The notes beneath the pieces were generated by a model. That model saw only the letters and a list, made by a program, of their open reading frames with translations. It was not told where the DNA came from and did no database searches. The position numbers and the translations under genes are program-made. A stretch of DNA of 64,000 bases from Pseudarthrobacter defluvii (GTDB taxonomy: Bacteria > Actinomycetota > Actinomycetes > Actinomycetales > Micrococcaceae): positions 4,030,001 to 4,094,000 of the forward strand of contig NZ_CP066362.1 of NCBI RefSeq assembly GCF_030323865.1, read 5' to 3'. Below, piece by piece: positions 1 to 9,538 of the stretch (positions within the stretch are counted from its first letter, which is position 1; every line of letters starts with the position of its first letter).

Positions 1-874
1 GGCCCACCCGGTTGACCGTGTCCGGCAGGTACGGGTTGGAGAACCTGACCAGGATTTTCTGGACATATGCCTCCTGTTCGTCGTTGCTGAACCCGTGCTT
101 GGCCACCAGCAGCTGCTTGGTTTCCTCCAGCACCGCGCGCACGTCCTCGGCCACGTCCTGGTCCGCCATGGCGTCGGAGATTTTCTCCAGGCCTGCTTCG
201 AATCCGAAGTAGGCAGCAGAGGCGTGCCCGGTGTTCACGGTGAACAGCTTCCGCTCGATGTAAGGCGAAAGGTCGTCCACGAACGTGGCACCGGGGATCA
301 CGGGTGCGGAATCACCGAAGGCGGTGCGGTCGATGACCCACTCGTAGAAGGTCTCCACGGTGACGTCCAGGCCCTGCCCGGCCTCCTGGTTGGGCACGAT
401 CCGGTCCACGGCCGTGTTGGCGAACACCGCCTTCCCGTCCAGCACCGCGGCGGTGACGCCCGGCTGGGAGGCCACCTCCTTGGCCAGGATGTCCGTGGCG
501 TTGATGGCGTTCTCGCAGGCCATCACCTGCAGCGGTGCCAGGCCCGGCTCCCGCGCAACGATGCCCTTGGCGATCACCGGCGCCACGAACTTCAGGATGT
601 GCGGACCCACCGCGGTGGTGACGATGTCCGCCGTCGAGATTTCCTGGACCAGTTCCGTTTCCTGGGCGTTGGAGTTCAGGGCACGGAAGTTGTCCACGGT
701 GCGCACGGCGGAGTTCTCCCCCACCTCGTGCACCGCGTAGCTGTCCGCCTCCTTGAGCCGGTTGATCAGTTCCTCGGCGACGTCAGCGAACACCACTTCA
801 TAGCTGGCATCGTGCAGGAGCAGGCCCACGAAGCCGCGGCCGATGTTGCCGGCACCAAAATGTACTGCCTTCAC
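1..874 (-). CDS. mtlD: Mannitol-1-phosphate 5-dehydrogenase, C-terminus beyond window
   Basis: NAD-dependent oxidation of mannitol-1-phosphate to fructose-6-phosphate, following PTS uptake of mannitol in the cytoplasm. Read on the minus strand the frame opens with a GTG at 874 and starts [17 protein letters not shown], the N-terminal dinucleotide-binding motif of the MtlD family. It stays open to the window edge (about 291 codons seen of a usual 380 or so). The GTG shares one base with the mtlA stop (TAGTG), so translation is probably coupled. The active-site lysine region in the C-terminal half lies near or past the edge and could not be checked. Confidence 0.93.
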   Translation of the reverse strand, partial: MKAVHFGAGNIGRGFVGLLLHDASYEVVFADVAEELINRLKEADSYAVHEVGENSAVRTVDNFRALNSNAQETELVQEISTADIVTTAVGPHILKFVAPVIAKGIVAREPGLAPLQVMACENAINATDILAKEVASQPGVTAAVLDGKAVFANTAVDRIVPNQEAGQGLDVTVETFYEWVIDRTAFGDSAPVIPGATFVDDLSPYIERKLFTVNTGHASAAYFGFEAGLEKISDAMADQDVAEDVRAVLEETKQLLVAKHGFSNDEQEAYVQKILVRFSNPYLPDTVNRVG

Positions 875-2988
875 TATGCGTTGACCTTTCCGAAGAGGTC
901 CAGGATTTCATCCTGTGAGGTGGCGGCCTCCAGGCGGGCCACCTGCTCCTTGTTGGTGAAGACCTTGGCGATGGAGGACAGGATGTGCAGGTGCTCGTTG
1001 TTGATGCCGGCCACGCCCACCACGAACTTCACCTGCTTGCCGTTCCAGTCGATGCCCTCCGGGTAGCGGATGACGGACACTGCCGACTTGCGGATGTGGT
1101 CCTTGGCGGCGTTGGTGCCGTGCGGGATGGCCAGGAAGCTGCCCATGTAGGTGGACACCGATTCCTCGCGTTCGTGCATGGCAGCTATGTAGCCCTCGTC
1201 CACGGCCCCGCGGGCCAGCAGCAACCGGCCGGCCTCGTCGATGGCGGCGTCGCGGGTGGTGGCCGTTCCGGTCAGAATGACGCTTTCGCGGGCCAGGATG
1301 TCCGCGGAGCCGTTGGCGGAGGCACCGGCGGCAGGGGCTGCGTCGACCGGGGCGTCGGCGGCGTGTGCACCGTGGGTGGTGCCGGCGCCGGCCGCGGCCG
1401 CCGTTGCGGGCCCGGAGGCGGAGGCACCGCCGGGCGTACCTGCTCCCGCGTCCGGCCCCTCGGTCGCCGCAGCACCTTCAGTATTGCTCTCGCGGACCAG
1501 GTCAACGATCTCGTCGTAACGGGGGCTGTTCATGAAGTTGTCCACCGAGTAGTGCATGGCGCTGGAGGTGACCGGTTTGGCGCGTTCGGTCAGGTCCTGG
1601 TGGGTGACCACAACGTCGTAGGTGTCGCTGAGGTTGGCAATGGAGGCGTTGGTGACCTTGACGTCCGGGAAGCCGGCCGCCTTGATCTTGTTCCGCAGCA
1701 CCGAGGCGCCCATGGCACTGGAGCCCATGCCGGCGTCGCACGCGAACACGATGTTCCGCACGGGACCCGCCAGGACGCCCACTCCGCCGCGGCCTGCCGC
1801 TGCGCCAGCAGCGGTTCCGGCACCGGCACCGGTCAGATGGGAGGACACGGAGCTCTTCTTGCCCTTCATTTCCTCCATGCGGGCGGTGGCATCGCCCAGG
1901 TCTGCCTCATCGCTGTGCTTGGTGGTCTTCAGGATGACCGAGGACACCAGGAAGGAGACGGCCGCGGCGAGCACTACGGAGAGGATCACGCCGAAGTAGC
2001 TGTCGCGGGAGGTCTGCGCCAGCACGGCGAAAATGGAGCCAGGGGCGGCAGGCGCCACCAGGCCGGAGTTCGTGACGGCAAGGGTGGCGATGCCGGTCAT
2101 GCCGCCCGCGATGGTACCCAGGATCAGCAGCGGCCGCATCAGGACGTACGGGAAGTAGATCTCGTGGATGCCGCCGAGGAACTGGATGATGGCTGCGCCG
2201 GGAGCCGATGCCTTGGCGGCGCCGCGGCCGAAGAATGTGTACGCGAGCAGGAGGCCCAGGCCGGGGCCGGGGTTGGCTTCCAGCAGGAACAGGATGGACT
2301 TGCCCTGCTCCAGCGACTGCTGCACGCCCAGCGGGGTGAGCACGCCGTGGTTGATGGCGTTGTTGAGGAACAGGACCTTGGCCGGTTCGATGAAGATGCT
2401 GGTCAGCGGCAGGAGGCCGTTGTGCACCAGGAACTGGACGAAGTTGCCCGCGGCGGTGCTGAAGGCGGTGACCAGGGGCGATATGCCGTAGAACCCCAGC
2501 AACGCCAACAGGGCGCCCCAGATGCCGGCGGAGAAGTTGTTCACCAGCATCTCGAAGCCGGGCCGGATCTTGCCGTCCCAGATCGAGTCAATCTTCTTCA
2601 TGGTCCAGCCGCCCAGGGGGCCCATGATCATGGCGCCGATGAACATCGGGATGCCGGCCCCCACGATCACGCCCATGGTGCCGATGGCGCCCACCACGCC
2701 GCCGCGGACGTCGTAGACCATCTTGCCGCCGGTGTAGCCGATCAGCAGCGGCAGGAGGTAGGTGATCATGGGGCCTACCAGGCCGATGTTCGGCTTCCCG
2801 TCGGTCTCACCGAAACCACCCAGTTGCGGAACGGGCAGCCACCCCTTCTCGATGAAGAGGGCGGTGATGATGCCCCAGGCGATGAACGCACCGATGTTGG
2901 GCATGATCATGCCGGACAGGAATGTCCCGAACTTTTGGACGTGCACGCGCGCGCTGGTGCGGGGTTTTGCAACTGTCTCTGTTGCCAT
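874..2988 (-). CDS. mtlA: PTS mannitol-specific EIICBA, single fused polypeptide
   Basis: Membrane permease that takes up mannitol and phosphorylates it. Residues 20-350 are the IIC membrane domain, with the conserved GGIHEIYFP motif near 272-280. IIB follows at about 410-500 with phospho-cysteine C417 ([13 protein letters not shown]). IIA is at about 562-704 with phospho-histidine H623 (IPHGT). It is longer (704 aa) than the classical enterobacterial protein (about 637) because two low-complexity Ala/Gly/Ser linkers, about 355-410 and 502-562, join the domains. An AGGAAA ribosome site precedes the ATG. It is first in the operon with mtlD; phosphate would come from HPr (not in the window) and the nearby EI. 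Confidence 0.96.
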   Translation of the reverse strand: MATETVAKPRTSARVHVQKFGTFLSGMIMPNIGAFIAWGIITALFIEKGWLPVPQLGGFGETDGKPNIGLVGPMITYLLPLLIGYTGGKMVYDVRGGVVGAIGTMGVIVGAGIPMFIGAMIMGPLGGWTMKKIDSIWDGKIRPGFEMLVNNFSAGIWGALLALLGFYGISPLVTAFSTAAGNFVQFLVHNGLLPLTSIFIEPAKVLFLNNAINHGVLTPLGVQQSLEQGKSILFLLEANPGPGLGLLLAYTFFGRGAAKASAPGAAIIQFLGGIHEIYFPYVLMRPLLILGTIAGGMTGIATLAVTNSGLVAPAAPGSIFAVLAQTSRDSYFGVILSVVLAAAVSFLVSSVILKTTKHSDEADLGDATARMEEMKGKKSSVSSHLTGAGAGTAAGAAAGRGGVGVLAGPVRNIVFACDAGMGSSAMGASVLRNKIKAAGFPDVKVTNASIANLSDTYDVVVTHQDLTERAKPVTSSAMHYSVDNFMNSPRYDEIVDLVRESNTEGAAATEGPDAGAGTPGGASASGPATAAAAGAGTTHGAHAADAPVDAAPAAGASANGSADILARESVILTGTATTRDAAIDEAGRLLLARGAVDEGYIAAMHEREESVSTYMGSFLAIPHGTNAAKDHIRKSAVSVIRYPEGIDWNGKQVKFVVGVAGINNEHLHILSSIAKVFTNKEQVARLEAATSQDEILDLFGKVNA

Positions 2989-3075
2989 GTGATTTCCTAA
3001 CCGTCATTCCTGCTGCTCCGCAGGATGGTCCGATGATTACGACGACGTACTGCTGGGTATTACCGGTTTGTGGGG

Positions 3076-3804
3076 CTAACCTGCCGGGCTGGTGGAGATC
3101 CGGTGGAGCCATTCGAGGAAGAGCTTGAGTTCCGAGCTGGAAAGCTGGTCAGAGTGCGAAGCCTGAAGTGCGGCGTTCAGGGCGATCGCTGCCACCACCA
3201 CCGAGGACTTTCCGGTGCCGCCCGGGGCCGGCCCGCTGGCGGGCTCGGCGGACACCGCAAAGATCATGGCGTCCCGGGTCATGGTGGACAATTCAAGGTT
3301 GCGTTCGGTGGCGGGCTCCGCAATCAGCATGAGCGTCACGCCCACGTTGGCCGCCAGGATGGACCTGGCCGCTTCCCTGGGCTGGACGTTCAGCTGGCCC
3401 GCCGCCGCTGCCTTGTTCAGCATCTCCTCCATCAGCGCTTCGGCGTCCGCCACAATGGCAGGCCGGCTTTCCGGGCGGATGTTGCCGAACATCACCAGGT
3501 ACAGCTCGGGCTGGTTGAGTCCGAACTGGACATGGTTGTCCCACATTCTCCGGATGTCCTCAAGCGGCTGTCCGGAGGGGGCGAAATCCCTTTCGCCCGC
3601 GACATATTCTTCAAACCCTGCGGCGACGACGGCGTCAAACAGACCTTCCTTGTCACCGAAGTGGTGGTACAGCGTGGGAGCCGAAACCCCTGCCAGCTGG
3701 GTGATCTGGCGGGTGGAGACCGGAGCTCCCGCGGAATTTGCCAGCAGTTCCGCGGCAGCACGAAGCAGCCGCATTTTGGGGGGAAGCTGGCCATCCAAAC
3801 TCAT
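3076..3804 (-). CDS. TetR/AcrR family transcriptional regulator
   Basis: 242 aa. The N-terminal TetR helix-turn-helix is clear at about residues 9-60 (STRQITQLAGVSAPTLYHHFGDKE). The C-terminal ligand domain resembles the WHG-type TetR C-terminal half (RPAIVADAEALMEEML region). It lies 87 bp upstream of mtlA on the same strand and divergent from ptsI, so it may control mannitol PTS genes, ptsI and itself. A TetR regulator here is unusual, since mannitol systems are more often run by MtlR or DeoR-type proteins. The palindrome at 3823-3837, just upstream of its start, is the natural candidate operator. Confidence 0.88.
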   Translation of the reverse strand: MSLDGQLPPKMRLLRAAAELLANSAGAPVSTRQITQLAGVSAPTLYHHFGDKEGLFDAVVAAGFEEYVAGERDFAPSGQPLEDIRRMWDNHVQFGLNQPELYLVMFGNIRPESRPAIVADAEALMEEMLNKAAAAGQLNVQPREAARSILAANVGVTLMLIAEPATERNLELSTMTRDAMIFAVSAEPASGPAPGGTGKSSVVVAAIALNAALQASHSDQLSSSELKLFLEWLHRISTSPAG

Positions 3805-3822
3805 AACCGCTACCCTAGCACC

Positions 3823-3837
3823 TATAGCGTTGCTATA
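3823..3837. promoter_or_regulatory. Candidate TetR operator between tetR and ptsI
   Basis: Perfect inverted repeat TATAGC-GTT-GCTATA, 19 bp upstream of the TetR start and about 130 bp upstream of ptsI. Its size and symmetry fit a TetR-family operator. The assignment to this regulator is inferred from position. Confidence 0.55.
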
Positions 3838-3966
3838 TGAACTGAATCACATACAATTTTTTCAGGCACGTTTCCTGCCCCTGGACGTAGCAGTCCTCCG
3901 GCCGGACCCGGCACGGCGCCGGAGCACTTGGCGGGCCTGTCTACCGGCAGAGAATGAGGACCTTCA

Positions 3967-5652
3967 GTGCAGAACTTCCCAGGAGTAGGCGTCAGCCCAG
4001 GCCGCGTCATCGGTGCCATCCGGCAGATGCCCAAGCCGATCAGCGAGCCTCCCGCCGGTGAACAGCTGGCCCCGGGCACCACTGCCGAAGAAGCCACCGC
4101 GGCGCTGAAGGCAGCGTCGCAGGCCGTGCACGACGAACTGAAGGACCGTGCCGCCCACGCCACCGGTGACGGCAAGGCCGTCCTGGAGGCGACGGCCCTG
4201 ATGGCCAAGGACACCATGCTGATCAAGGGCGCCGCCAAGCTGGTGGCCCGCGGCGTCTCTGCCGAACGCGCCATTTGGGAATCCGGCTCCTCCGTGTCGG
4301 AAATGCTGCACAACCTGGGGGGCTACATGGCCGAACGCGCCACGGACGTCCTGGATGTGCGCGCCCGGATCGTCGCCGAGCTGCGGGGCGTGCCCGCGCC
4401 CGGCATCCCCGCCTCCAACACCCCGTTCGTCCTGGTGGCAGAGGACCTGGCCCCCGCGGACACCGCGACGCTTGACCCCAACAAGGTACTGGCACTCGTC
4501 ACCGCGGGCGGCGGCCCGCAGTCCCACACCGCCATCATCGCCCGCTCCCTCGGCCTGCCGGCCGTGGTGGCCGCCGTGGGCGTTGACGAACTTCCGGACG
4601 GCACCGAGGTGTACGTGGACGGCGCGGCCGGCAGCATCACTGCGGAACCGGACGAGACCCTCCGCGCCACGGCGGAAGCGTGGGCCGCCACGGCCTCCCT
4701 CCTGGCCGAGTTCACCGGCACGGGCGCGACGGCGGACGGCCACGAAGTGCCGCTGCTGGCCAATGTGGGCGGCGGCAAGGACGCTGAAGCAGCCGCCAAG
4801 CTGGGAGCCCAGGGCGTGGGGCTCTTCCGCACCGAATTCTGCTTCCTGGAACGGGACACCGAACCCAGCGTCGAGGAACAGGCCGCAGCCTACAAGAGCG
4901 TCTTCGACGCCTTCCCCGGCAAGAAGGTGGTCCTGCGGACGCTGGACGCCGGCGCCGACAAGCCGCTGCCCTTCCTGACCGACTCCACCGAGCCCAACCC
5001 TGCCTTGGGCGTCCGCGGCTACCGCACCGACTTCACCACCCCCGGCGTGCTGGACCGTCAGCTGGAGGCCATCGCCCTGGCCCAGCAGCAGTCCCAGGCA
5101 GACGTCTGGGTCATGGCCCCCATGATTTCAACGGCGGAAGAGGCTGCCCGCTTCGCTTCCATGTGCGCCGACGCCGGCATCAAGACGCCAGGCGTAATGG
5201 TGGAGGTTCCATCCGCGGCCCTCACCGCAGAAGCCATCCTCCGCGAAGTCGGGTTCGCCAGCCTGGGCACCAACGACCTCACCCAGTACGCCATGGCCGC
5301 CGACCGCCAGCTCGGCCCGCTGGCCAACCTGAACACCCCGTGGCAGCCAGCGGTCCTGCGCCTCGTTGGACTGACCGTCGAAGGCTCCCGGGCGGAAGGC
5401 CACAACAAGCCCGTGGGCGTCTGTGGTGAGGCCGCAGCCGATCCCGCCCTCGCCGTCGTCCTCACCGGCCTTGGCGTCACCACCCTCTCCATGACGGCCC
5501 GGTCGCTGGCCGCCGTGGCAGCGGTCCTGAAGACGGTCACCCTGTCCGAGGCGCAGGAACTGGCCAAGCTGGCCCTGTCCGCGCCGAGCGCCACCGAGGC
5601 ACGGGCCTGGGTCCGGGAGAAGCTGCCGGTCCTGGAGGAACTGGGGCTCTGA
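3967..5652 (+). CDS. ptsI: Phosphoenolpyruvate-protein phosphotransferase (PTS enzyme I)
   Basis: Cytoplasmic enzyme that takes phosphate from PEP and passes it to HPr, driving all PTS sugar uptake. 561 aa. The phospho-histidine is H187 in GGGPQSHTAIIARSLG. The PEP-binding barrel follows with GVGLFRTEF, VMVEVPSAA, GTNDLTQY and the conserved cysteine motif GVCGEAAADP. The GTG start is favoured by a GAGGA six bases upstream and by the family N-terminus GVGVSPGRVIG. It is transcribed away from the TetR/mtlA/mtlD block. No ptsH was found in the window. Confidence 0.96.
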   Translation: MQNFPGVGVSPGRVIGAIRQMPKPISEPPAGEQLAPGTTAEEATAALKAASQAVHDELKDRAAHATGDGKAVLEATALMAKDTMLIKGAAKLVARGVSAERAIWESGSSVSEMLHNLGGYMAERATDVLDVRARIVAELRGVPAPGIPASNTPFVLVAEDLAPADTATLDPNKVLALVTAGGGPQSHTAIIARSLGLPAVVAAVGVDELPDGTEVYVDGAAGSITAEPDETLRATAEAWAATASLLAEFTGTGATADGHEVPLLANVGGGKDAEAAAKLGAQGVGLFRTEFCFLERDTEPSVEEQAAAYKSVFDAFPGKKVVLRTLDAGADKPLPFLTDSTEPNPALGVRGYRTDFTTPGVLDRQLEAIALAQQQSQADVWVMAPMISTAEEAARFASMCADAGIKTPGVMVEVPSAALTAEAILREVGFASLGTNDLTQYAMAADRQLGPLANLNTPWQPAVLRLVGLTVEGSRAEGHNKPVGVCGEAAADPALAVVLTGLGVTTLSMTARSLAAVAAVLKTVTLSEAQELAKLALSAPSATEARAWVREKLPVLEELGL

Positions 5653-5704
5653 CGCCTCCTCCACGTCTCCGGCAGGCCGGCTGCGGCCGGGATAGGCTAC
5701 GTGC

Positions 5705-6142
5705 ATGGCACTGATAGCCCCCCGCGTCACGGCCGGCCTGCCCGCCGGCGACGCGCGCAGCCTCACGCGCGCCCTTAAGGACAGCAATGACATCACCGTG
5801 TTCGTGGACGGGACCGTCCACCGCCTCCCCGGGGAGGCGAGGGACGCCGTCGTCGACCTCCTTGCACGGCTCAGCCGCGGTGAAACGGTGACGGTAAGCA
5901 GCGTGGAGGAAATGCTCACCACCTCGCAGGCCGCCGAGCTGGCAGGGATCTCGCACACCTACCTGCGCAACATGACGGACCGGGGCGAGATACCGGTGGA
6001 ATACCGCGGCTCACACCGCCGCATCAGGACGGCCGACATCATGACCTGGCTCGAAAAGCAGAAGCTTGCGGAACAAAAGCATGCCGAACAGAAGCGCAAG
6101 CCAGGCAAAGACGCCGGGGACGACGCCGGCACGGAGGAATAG
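5705..6142 (+). CDS. Excisionase/MerR-like helix-turn-helix DNA-binding protein
   Basis: 145 aa. An N-terminal 75 residues of unknown fold precede an excisionase-type winged HTH at about 77-125 (TTSQAAELAGISHTYLRNM, then a wing ending in RRIRTADIMTWLE). The tail is Lys/Glu/Gln-rich and charged. Proteins of this build in actinobacteria are often antitoxin-like DNA-binding partners placed before a PIN-domain toxin. Here no PIN gene follows; the stop overlaps the GTG of an alpha/beta hydrolase (TAGTG). Role unknown: a regulator of the coupled hydrolase or an orphan antitoxin are both possible. Confidence 0.75.
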   Translation: MALIAPRVTAGLPAGDARSLTRALKDSNDITVFVDGTVHRLPGEARDAVVDLLARLSRGETVTVSSVEEMLTTSQAAELAGISHTYLRNMTDRGEIPVEYRGSHRRIRTADIMTWLEKQKLAEQKHAEQKRKPGKDAGDDAGTEE

Positions 6143-6972
6143 TGCGTACCCCATCGGCGTGGGCGCGAGGGCGGAAGGACGGTGCGCTTCGCTCAGCCGA
6201 CGTGGAAGCGAACGGTTTCACGGGGCGCATCCTTTGGGCTGACGGAACTCCTGCCCCGGGTCCGGATGCTGCGGCCCGCCCGGCAGCACCCGCCTACATC
6301 CTGATCCACGGCATCGGTGTATCGCACCGCTACCTGCGTCGGCTGCACGGTGAGCTTGCCGCCGTCGCCCCCACCTATTCGCTGGACCTTCCAGGCTTTG
6401 CCGCAACCCCCAAGCCCGGCAGGCAGCTGTCCGCAGCGGACTACGGAGCCTTCATCGCGCAGGCGCTGAAGGCGAGCGGTATCGGCCCGTACATCCTGGT
6501 GGGGCATTCCATGGGCGTGCAGTTCGCCATCGAGGCTGCGCTGTACGCTCCGGGGCAGGCGCAACGGGTGGTGTTGATGGGCCCGGTGGTGGACTCGCGG
6601 CACCGCAGCGTCCGGCGGCAGGGCCTGGCCTTGTTCCTTGATGCGCTGCTCCGCGAAAACGCGTCCTCCAACTGGCTGGTTTTCTCGGACTACTTCCGCT
6701 GCGGCCCCCGCTGGTACTTCACCGAGCTCCCCGTGATGATGTCTTACCCCACCGAGTCACGGCTGGCAGGAGTCAACGTCCCCGTCCTGGTGCTGCGCGG
6801 CAACCATGACCAAGTGGCCGGCGCCGACTGGTCGCTCCGGCTCTCACAGGTGGTGCCGCAGGGAAGCTTCGTGGAAATTGCCCGGGCAGGGCACGTGGCA
6901 CAGCACCTGCGCCCGCGGGAGGTGGCGGCCGCGATCAGATCCTGGGCCGTGCCGCCCACCGGCGCATCTTGA
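6142..6972 (+). CDS. Alpha/beta-fold hydrolase
   Basis: 276 aa, cytoplasmic. The alpha/beta-hydrolase features are an oxyanion stretch LIHGIGVSHRY, nucleophile serine in VGHSMGVQ, an acidic residue in RGNHDQVAGADW and catalytic histidine in AGHVAQH. Substrate cannot be told from sequence; the fold covers esterases, peptidases and ring-fission-product hydrolases. The GTG start overlaps the upstream HTH gene stop by one base, implying coupled expression. Its 3' end overlaps the convergent PucR gene by 38 bp. Confidence 0.85.
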   Translation: MRTPSAWARGRKDGALRSADVEANGFTGRILWADGTPAPGPDAAARPAAPAYILIHGIGVSHRYLRRLHGELAAVAPTYSLDLPGFAATPKPGRQLSAADYGAFIAQALKASGIGPYILVGHSMGVQFAIEAALYAPGQAQRVVLMGPVVDSRHRSVRRQGLALFLDALLRENASSNWLVFSDYFRCGPRWYFTELPVMMSYPTESRLAGVNVPVLVLRGNHDQVAGADWSLRLSQVVPQGSFVEIARAGHVAQHLRPREVAAAIRSWAVPPTGAS

Positions 6973-8155
6973 GCGCGGCGTGCAGTTCCAGCCGGGGAAG
7001 CCCCTTCAGGGGGTCCACGCCCAACAGCTGGCGGATCCGGCCCAGCCTGTTATAGATACTGCTCCGGTGCAGGTGGAGCTTGCCAGCCACGTCCTGGACT
7101 GATCCGTCGTTGTCGTAGAGCAGCTCCAGCACGGGGATGAGCTCGCCGTTGCGGTCGTGGTCCTCGAGCATTCGGAAGTAGACCGACCAGGAATCCGCCC
7201 AGGCCCCCACCCCTCCCCCGGCCGATGCGAGCAGCTGGTACACGCCAGTGGACCTGCAATCCACCAGCTCGCCCAACTGCGGATCCACCGCCGCCGCCTG
7301 GGCCGCCACCCTGGATTGCCGGTATGCCTCCGCGAGCTGCCTGGTCCTGGCGAAGCCCTCGCTGATGCCCAGGATGATCCGGTGGACCGGGCGGCCGGAG
7401 CGCTTGGCCAGCTCCAGCTGGTAGTGCACCAGGACCTGGGCGTGGTTGGCGCGGCCGGTCGATTCGCGGAACAGCACCACGGAATGGGTCTCCGTGCCGG
7501 CACTGAAGAGGGCGGCGTCCATGCCCACCGTTGCCTGGAGGGCGGTGGACCGGTGGATTAGGGTCGAGGCGATGGGGTCCGGGCCGCTGGCCCAGCCGTC
7601 GGCGTCCAGTACCGTGACCATCTGCCACGGCCCGCGGCCCTGGACTTCCTTCCAGCCTGCCACTGCCGCCACCGCGTTGGGTTCTCCCGAACAGGCCAGC
7701 AGGAACTCACGCTCACGGCTGCGGCGGAATTCGGATTCGGCGGTATTGGAGTCGAGGAGGAGGCCGGACAGCAGCTCCAGCTCGTGGTTGACGCCCGGCA
7801 GCTGGGTGAGGATCGCCGTCGGGCTTTCCTCCGCCGAGTCCTGCTGTACCCACAGGTACCCCACGCGGAAACCCCGGACCATCAGCGGGACGCAGACACG
7901 GCCCAGCATGCCCAGGTCCGGGTTGGCGGGAACCACGACGGGCCGCACGGCGGTGGCGATACCGTGCGAGAGCTGCCACGCGCTCACGTCCGCCGGGACC
8001 TTCTTGCTCAGCAGGAAGTTGACCCGCACCCGGTCGGCATGGGACTGGTTGGAGCTGTAGGCAAGCAGCAGGCCGTCCAGGTCCTCGAGGGACAGGCCCC
8101 GGCCCAGCTTCTGCGCCACCTGTTCGACGAGCTGTTCCACACCCTGCTGCTGCAT
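6935..8155 (-). CDS. PucR/CdaR-type regulator, probable activator of ald
   Basis: 406 aa from the ATG at 8155. A C-terminal PucR helix-turn-helix (VQDVAGKLHLHRSSIYNRLGRI) sits near the end, behind a long sensor region. The frame could extend to 8233, but that codon lies inside the palindrome at 8216-8245, so the shorter start is preferred. It is divergent from alanine dehydrogenase. In Bacillus the PucR-family protein AdeR activates ald, so the same role is likely here (known family precedent plus position). TGTCG/CGACA half-sites are spread through the shared intergenic region. Confidence 0.86.
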   Translation of the reverse strand: MQQQGVEQLVEQVAQKLGRGLSLEDLDGLLLAYSSNQSHADRVRVNFLLSKKVPADVSAWQLSHGIATAVRPVVVPANPDLGMLGRVCVPLMVRGFRVGYLWVQQDSAEESPTAILTQLPGVNHELELLSGLLLDSNTAESEFRRSREREFLLACSGEPNAVAAVAGWKEVQGRGPWQMVTVLDADGWASGPDPIASTLIHRSTALQATVGMDAALFSAGTETHSVVLFRESTGRANHAQVLVHYQLELAKRSGRPVHRIILGISEGFARTRQLAEAYRQSRVAAQAAAVDPQLGELVDCRSTGVYQLLASAGGGVGAWADSWSVYFRMLEDHDRNGELIPVLELLYDNDGSVQDVAGKLHLHRSSIYNRLGRIRQLLGVDPLKGLPRLELHAALKMRRWAARPRI

Positions 8156-8215
8156 GGGCCAACAGTACTGCCCCGGCGGCCCTGCGGACGAACGGACACG
8201 AGGCGACACCTGACG

Positions 8216-8245
8216 CTTCAGGACTCGACACATGTCGAGCTGAAG
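8216..8245. promoter_or_regulatory. Candidate PucR operator in the ald control region
   Basis: Inverted repeat CTCGACA-CA-TGTCGAG (8224-8239), extended outward by CTTCAG (8216-8221) and CTGAAG (8240-8245) with a two-base asymmetry. It sits between the divergent PucR gene and ald. Further copies of the outer half-site pair AGGCGACA (8201-8208) and TGTCGCCT (8301-8308) flank it. Confidence 0.6.
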
Positions 8246-8389
8246 TTGGAGAAAACCGCGGAAATACGCGGTGCCTGGCGGTCAGGTCCCAAGCAGCTCA
8301 TGTCGCCTGGCTCACAGCGGGATTTATCGTTGGAACACGAAAAACCTTCCGCATTTCCGGCCCACCGGCCCTAAAAACTGGAGCAGACG

Positions 8390-9508
8390 ATGATCATCGG
8401 CGTCCCCAAAGAAATCAAGAACAACGAATTCCGCGTGGCCATCACCGCGGCAGGCGTCCACGAGTTCCTCACGCATGGCCACACCGTCCTGGTGGAGCGC
8501 GGCGCCGGCCTGGGCTCGGGCATCACCGACGAGGAATACTCAATCGCCGGCGCCGAGATCGTCAACGAAGCCGATGACGTCTGGGCCCGCGCCGACATGG
8601 TGATGAAGGTCAAGGAACCCATCAAGTCCGAGTACCACCGCTTCCGCAAGGGCCTGATCCTCTTCACCTACCTGCACCTGGCCGCCGAGCCGGAGCTCAC
8701 CAAGGAGCTCATCAACTCCGGCGTCACCGCCATCGCCTACGAGACCGTCCAGGAGGGCCGCTCCCTCCCGCTGCTGGCCCCCATGTCCGAGGTTGCAGGC
8801 CGCCTGTCCGTCCAGGTGGGCGCCACCTCCCTGATGGCCCCGGCCGGCGGCAAGGGCGTCCTGATGGGCGGCGTGCCCGGAGTCCGCCCCGCCAAGGTGG
8901 TTGTCCTGGGCGCCGGCGTGGCCGGCACCAACGCCGCAGCCATGGCCCTGGGCCTCGGCGCCGACGTCACCATCCTGGACATCAACATCAACCGCCTCCG
9001 CGAGCTGGACGCCCAGTACCAGGGCCGGCTGAAGACCGTTGCGTCCAACAAGTACGAGATCGAAAAGTCAGTGGTGGACGCCGACCTGGTGATTGGTTCA
9101 GTGCTGATCCCCGGCGCCAAGGCCCCCAAGCTGGTCACCAACGACCTCGTGGCCCGCATGAAGCCCGGCTCGGTCCTGGTGGACATCGCCGTGGACCAGG
9201 GCGGCTGCTTCGAGGACACGCACCCCACCACGCACCAGGAGCCGACGTACAAGGTGCACGAGACCATCTTCTACTGCGTGGCCAACATGCCCGGCGCCGT
9301 GCCCAACACCTCCACCTACGCGCTGACCAACGTCACCCTGCGCTACGCCGTGTCCCTGGCCAACCTGGGCGTCAAGGCCGCCTTTGACCGCGACCCCGCC
9401 CTGGCCGCCGGCCTCAACATCGCCGCCGGCCACGTGGCACACCACTCCGTGTCCGAGGCCCACGGCCTGCCCCTCGTCGCCGACTGGCACGAGCTCGTTT
9501 CCGCCTAG
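8390..9508 (+). CDS. ald: Alanine dehydrogenase
   Basis: NAD-dependent reversible deamination of L-alanine to pyruvate and ammonia, in the cytoplasm. 372 aa, the family's normal length. The sequence shows the N-terminal motif MIIGVPKEIKNNEFRVA, the substrate lysine in MKVKEP, histidine in TYLHLA and the NAD-binding loop VVVLGAGVAGTNAAAMA. A GGAG lies six bases before the ATG. It is divergent from the PucR regulator that probably controls it in response to alanine. An inverted-repeat-bounded spacer follows the stop. Confidence 0.97.
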   Translation: MIIGVPKEIKNNEFRVAITAAGVHEFLTHGHTVLVERGAGLGSGITDEEYSIAGAEIVNEADDVWARADMVMKVKEPIKSEYHRFRKGLILFTYLHLAAEPELTKELINSGVTAIAYETVQEGRSLPLLAPMSEVAGRLSVQVGATSLMAPAGGKGVLMGGVPGVRPAKVVVLGAGVAGTNAAAMALGLGADVTILDININRLRELDAQYQGRLKTVASNKYEIEKSVVDADLVIGSVLIPGAKAPKLVTNDLVARMKPGSVLVDIAVDQGGCFEDTHPTTHQEPTYKVHETIFYCVANMPGAVPNTSTYALTNVTLRYAVSLANLGVKAAFDRDPALAAGLNIAAGHVAHHSVSEAHGLPLVADWHELVSA

Positions 9509-9538
9509 TCCCCTCTGCTGACCCCTGCTCGTCCGCTG

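Noticed and set aside
985..3000. 671-codon plus-strand frame opposite mtlA
   Set aside because: It is the antisense frame of a certain gene in high-GC DNA; its product is His/Gly/Asp/Val-rich with no domain.
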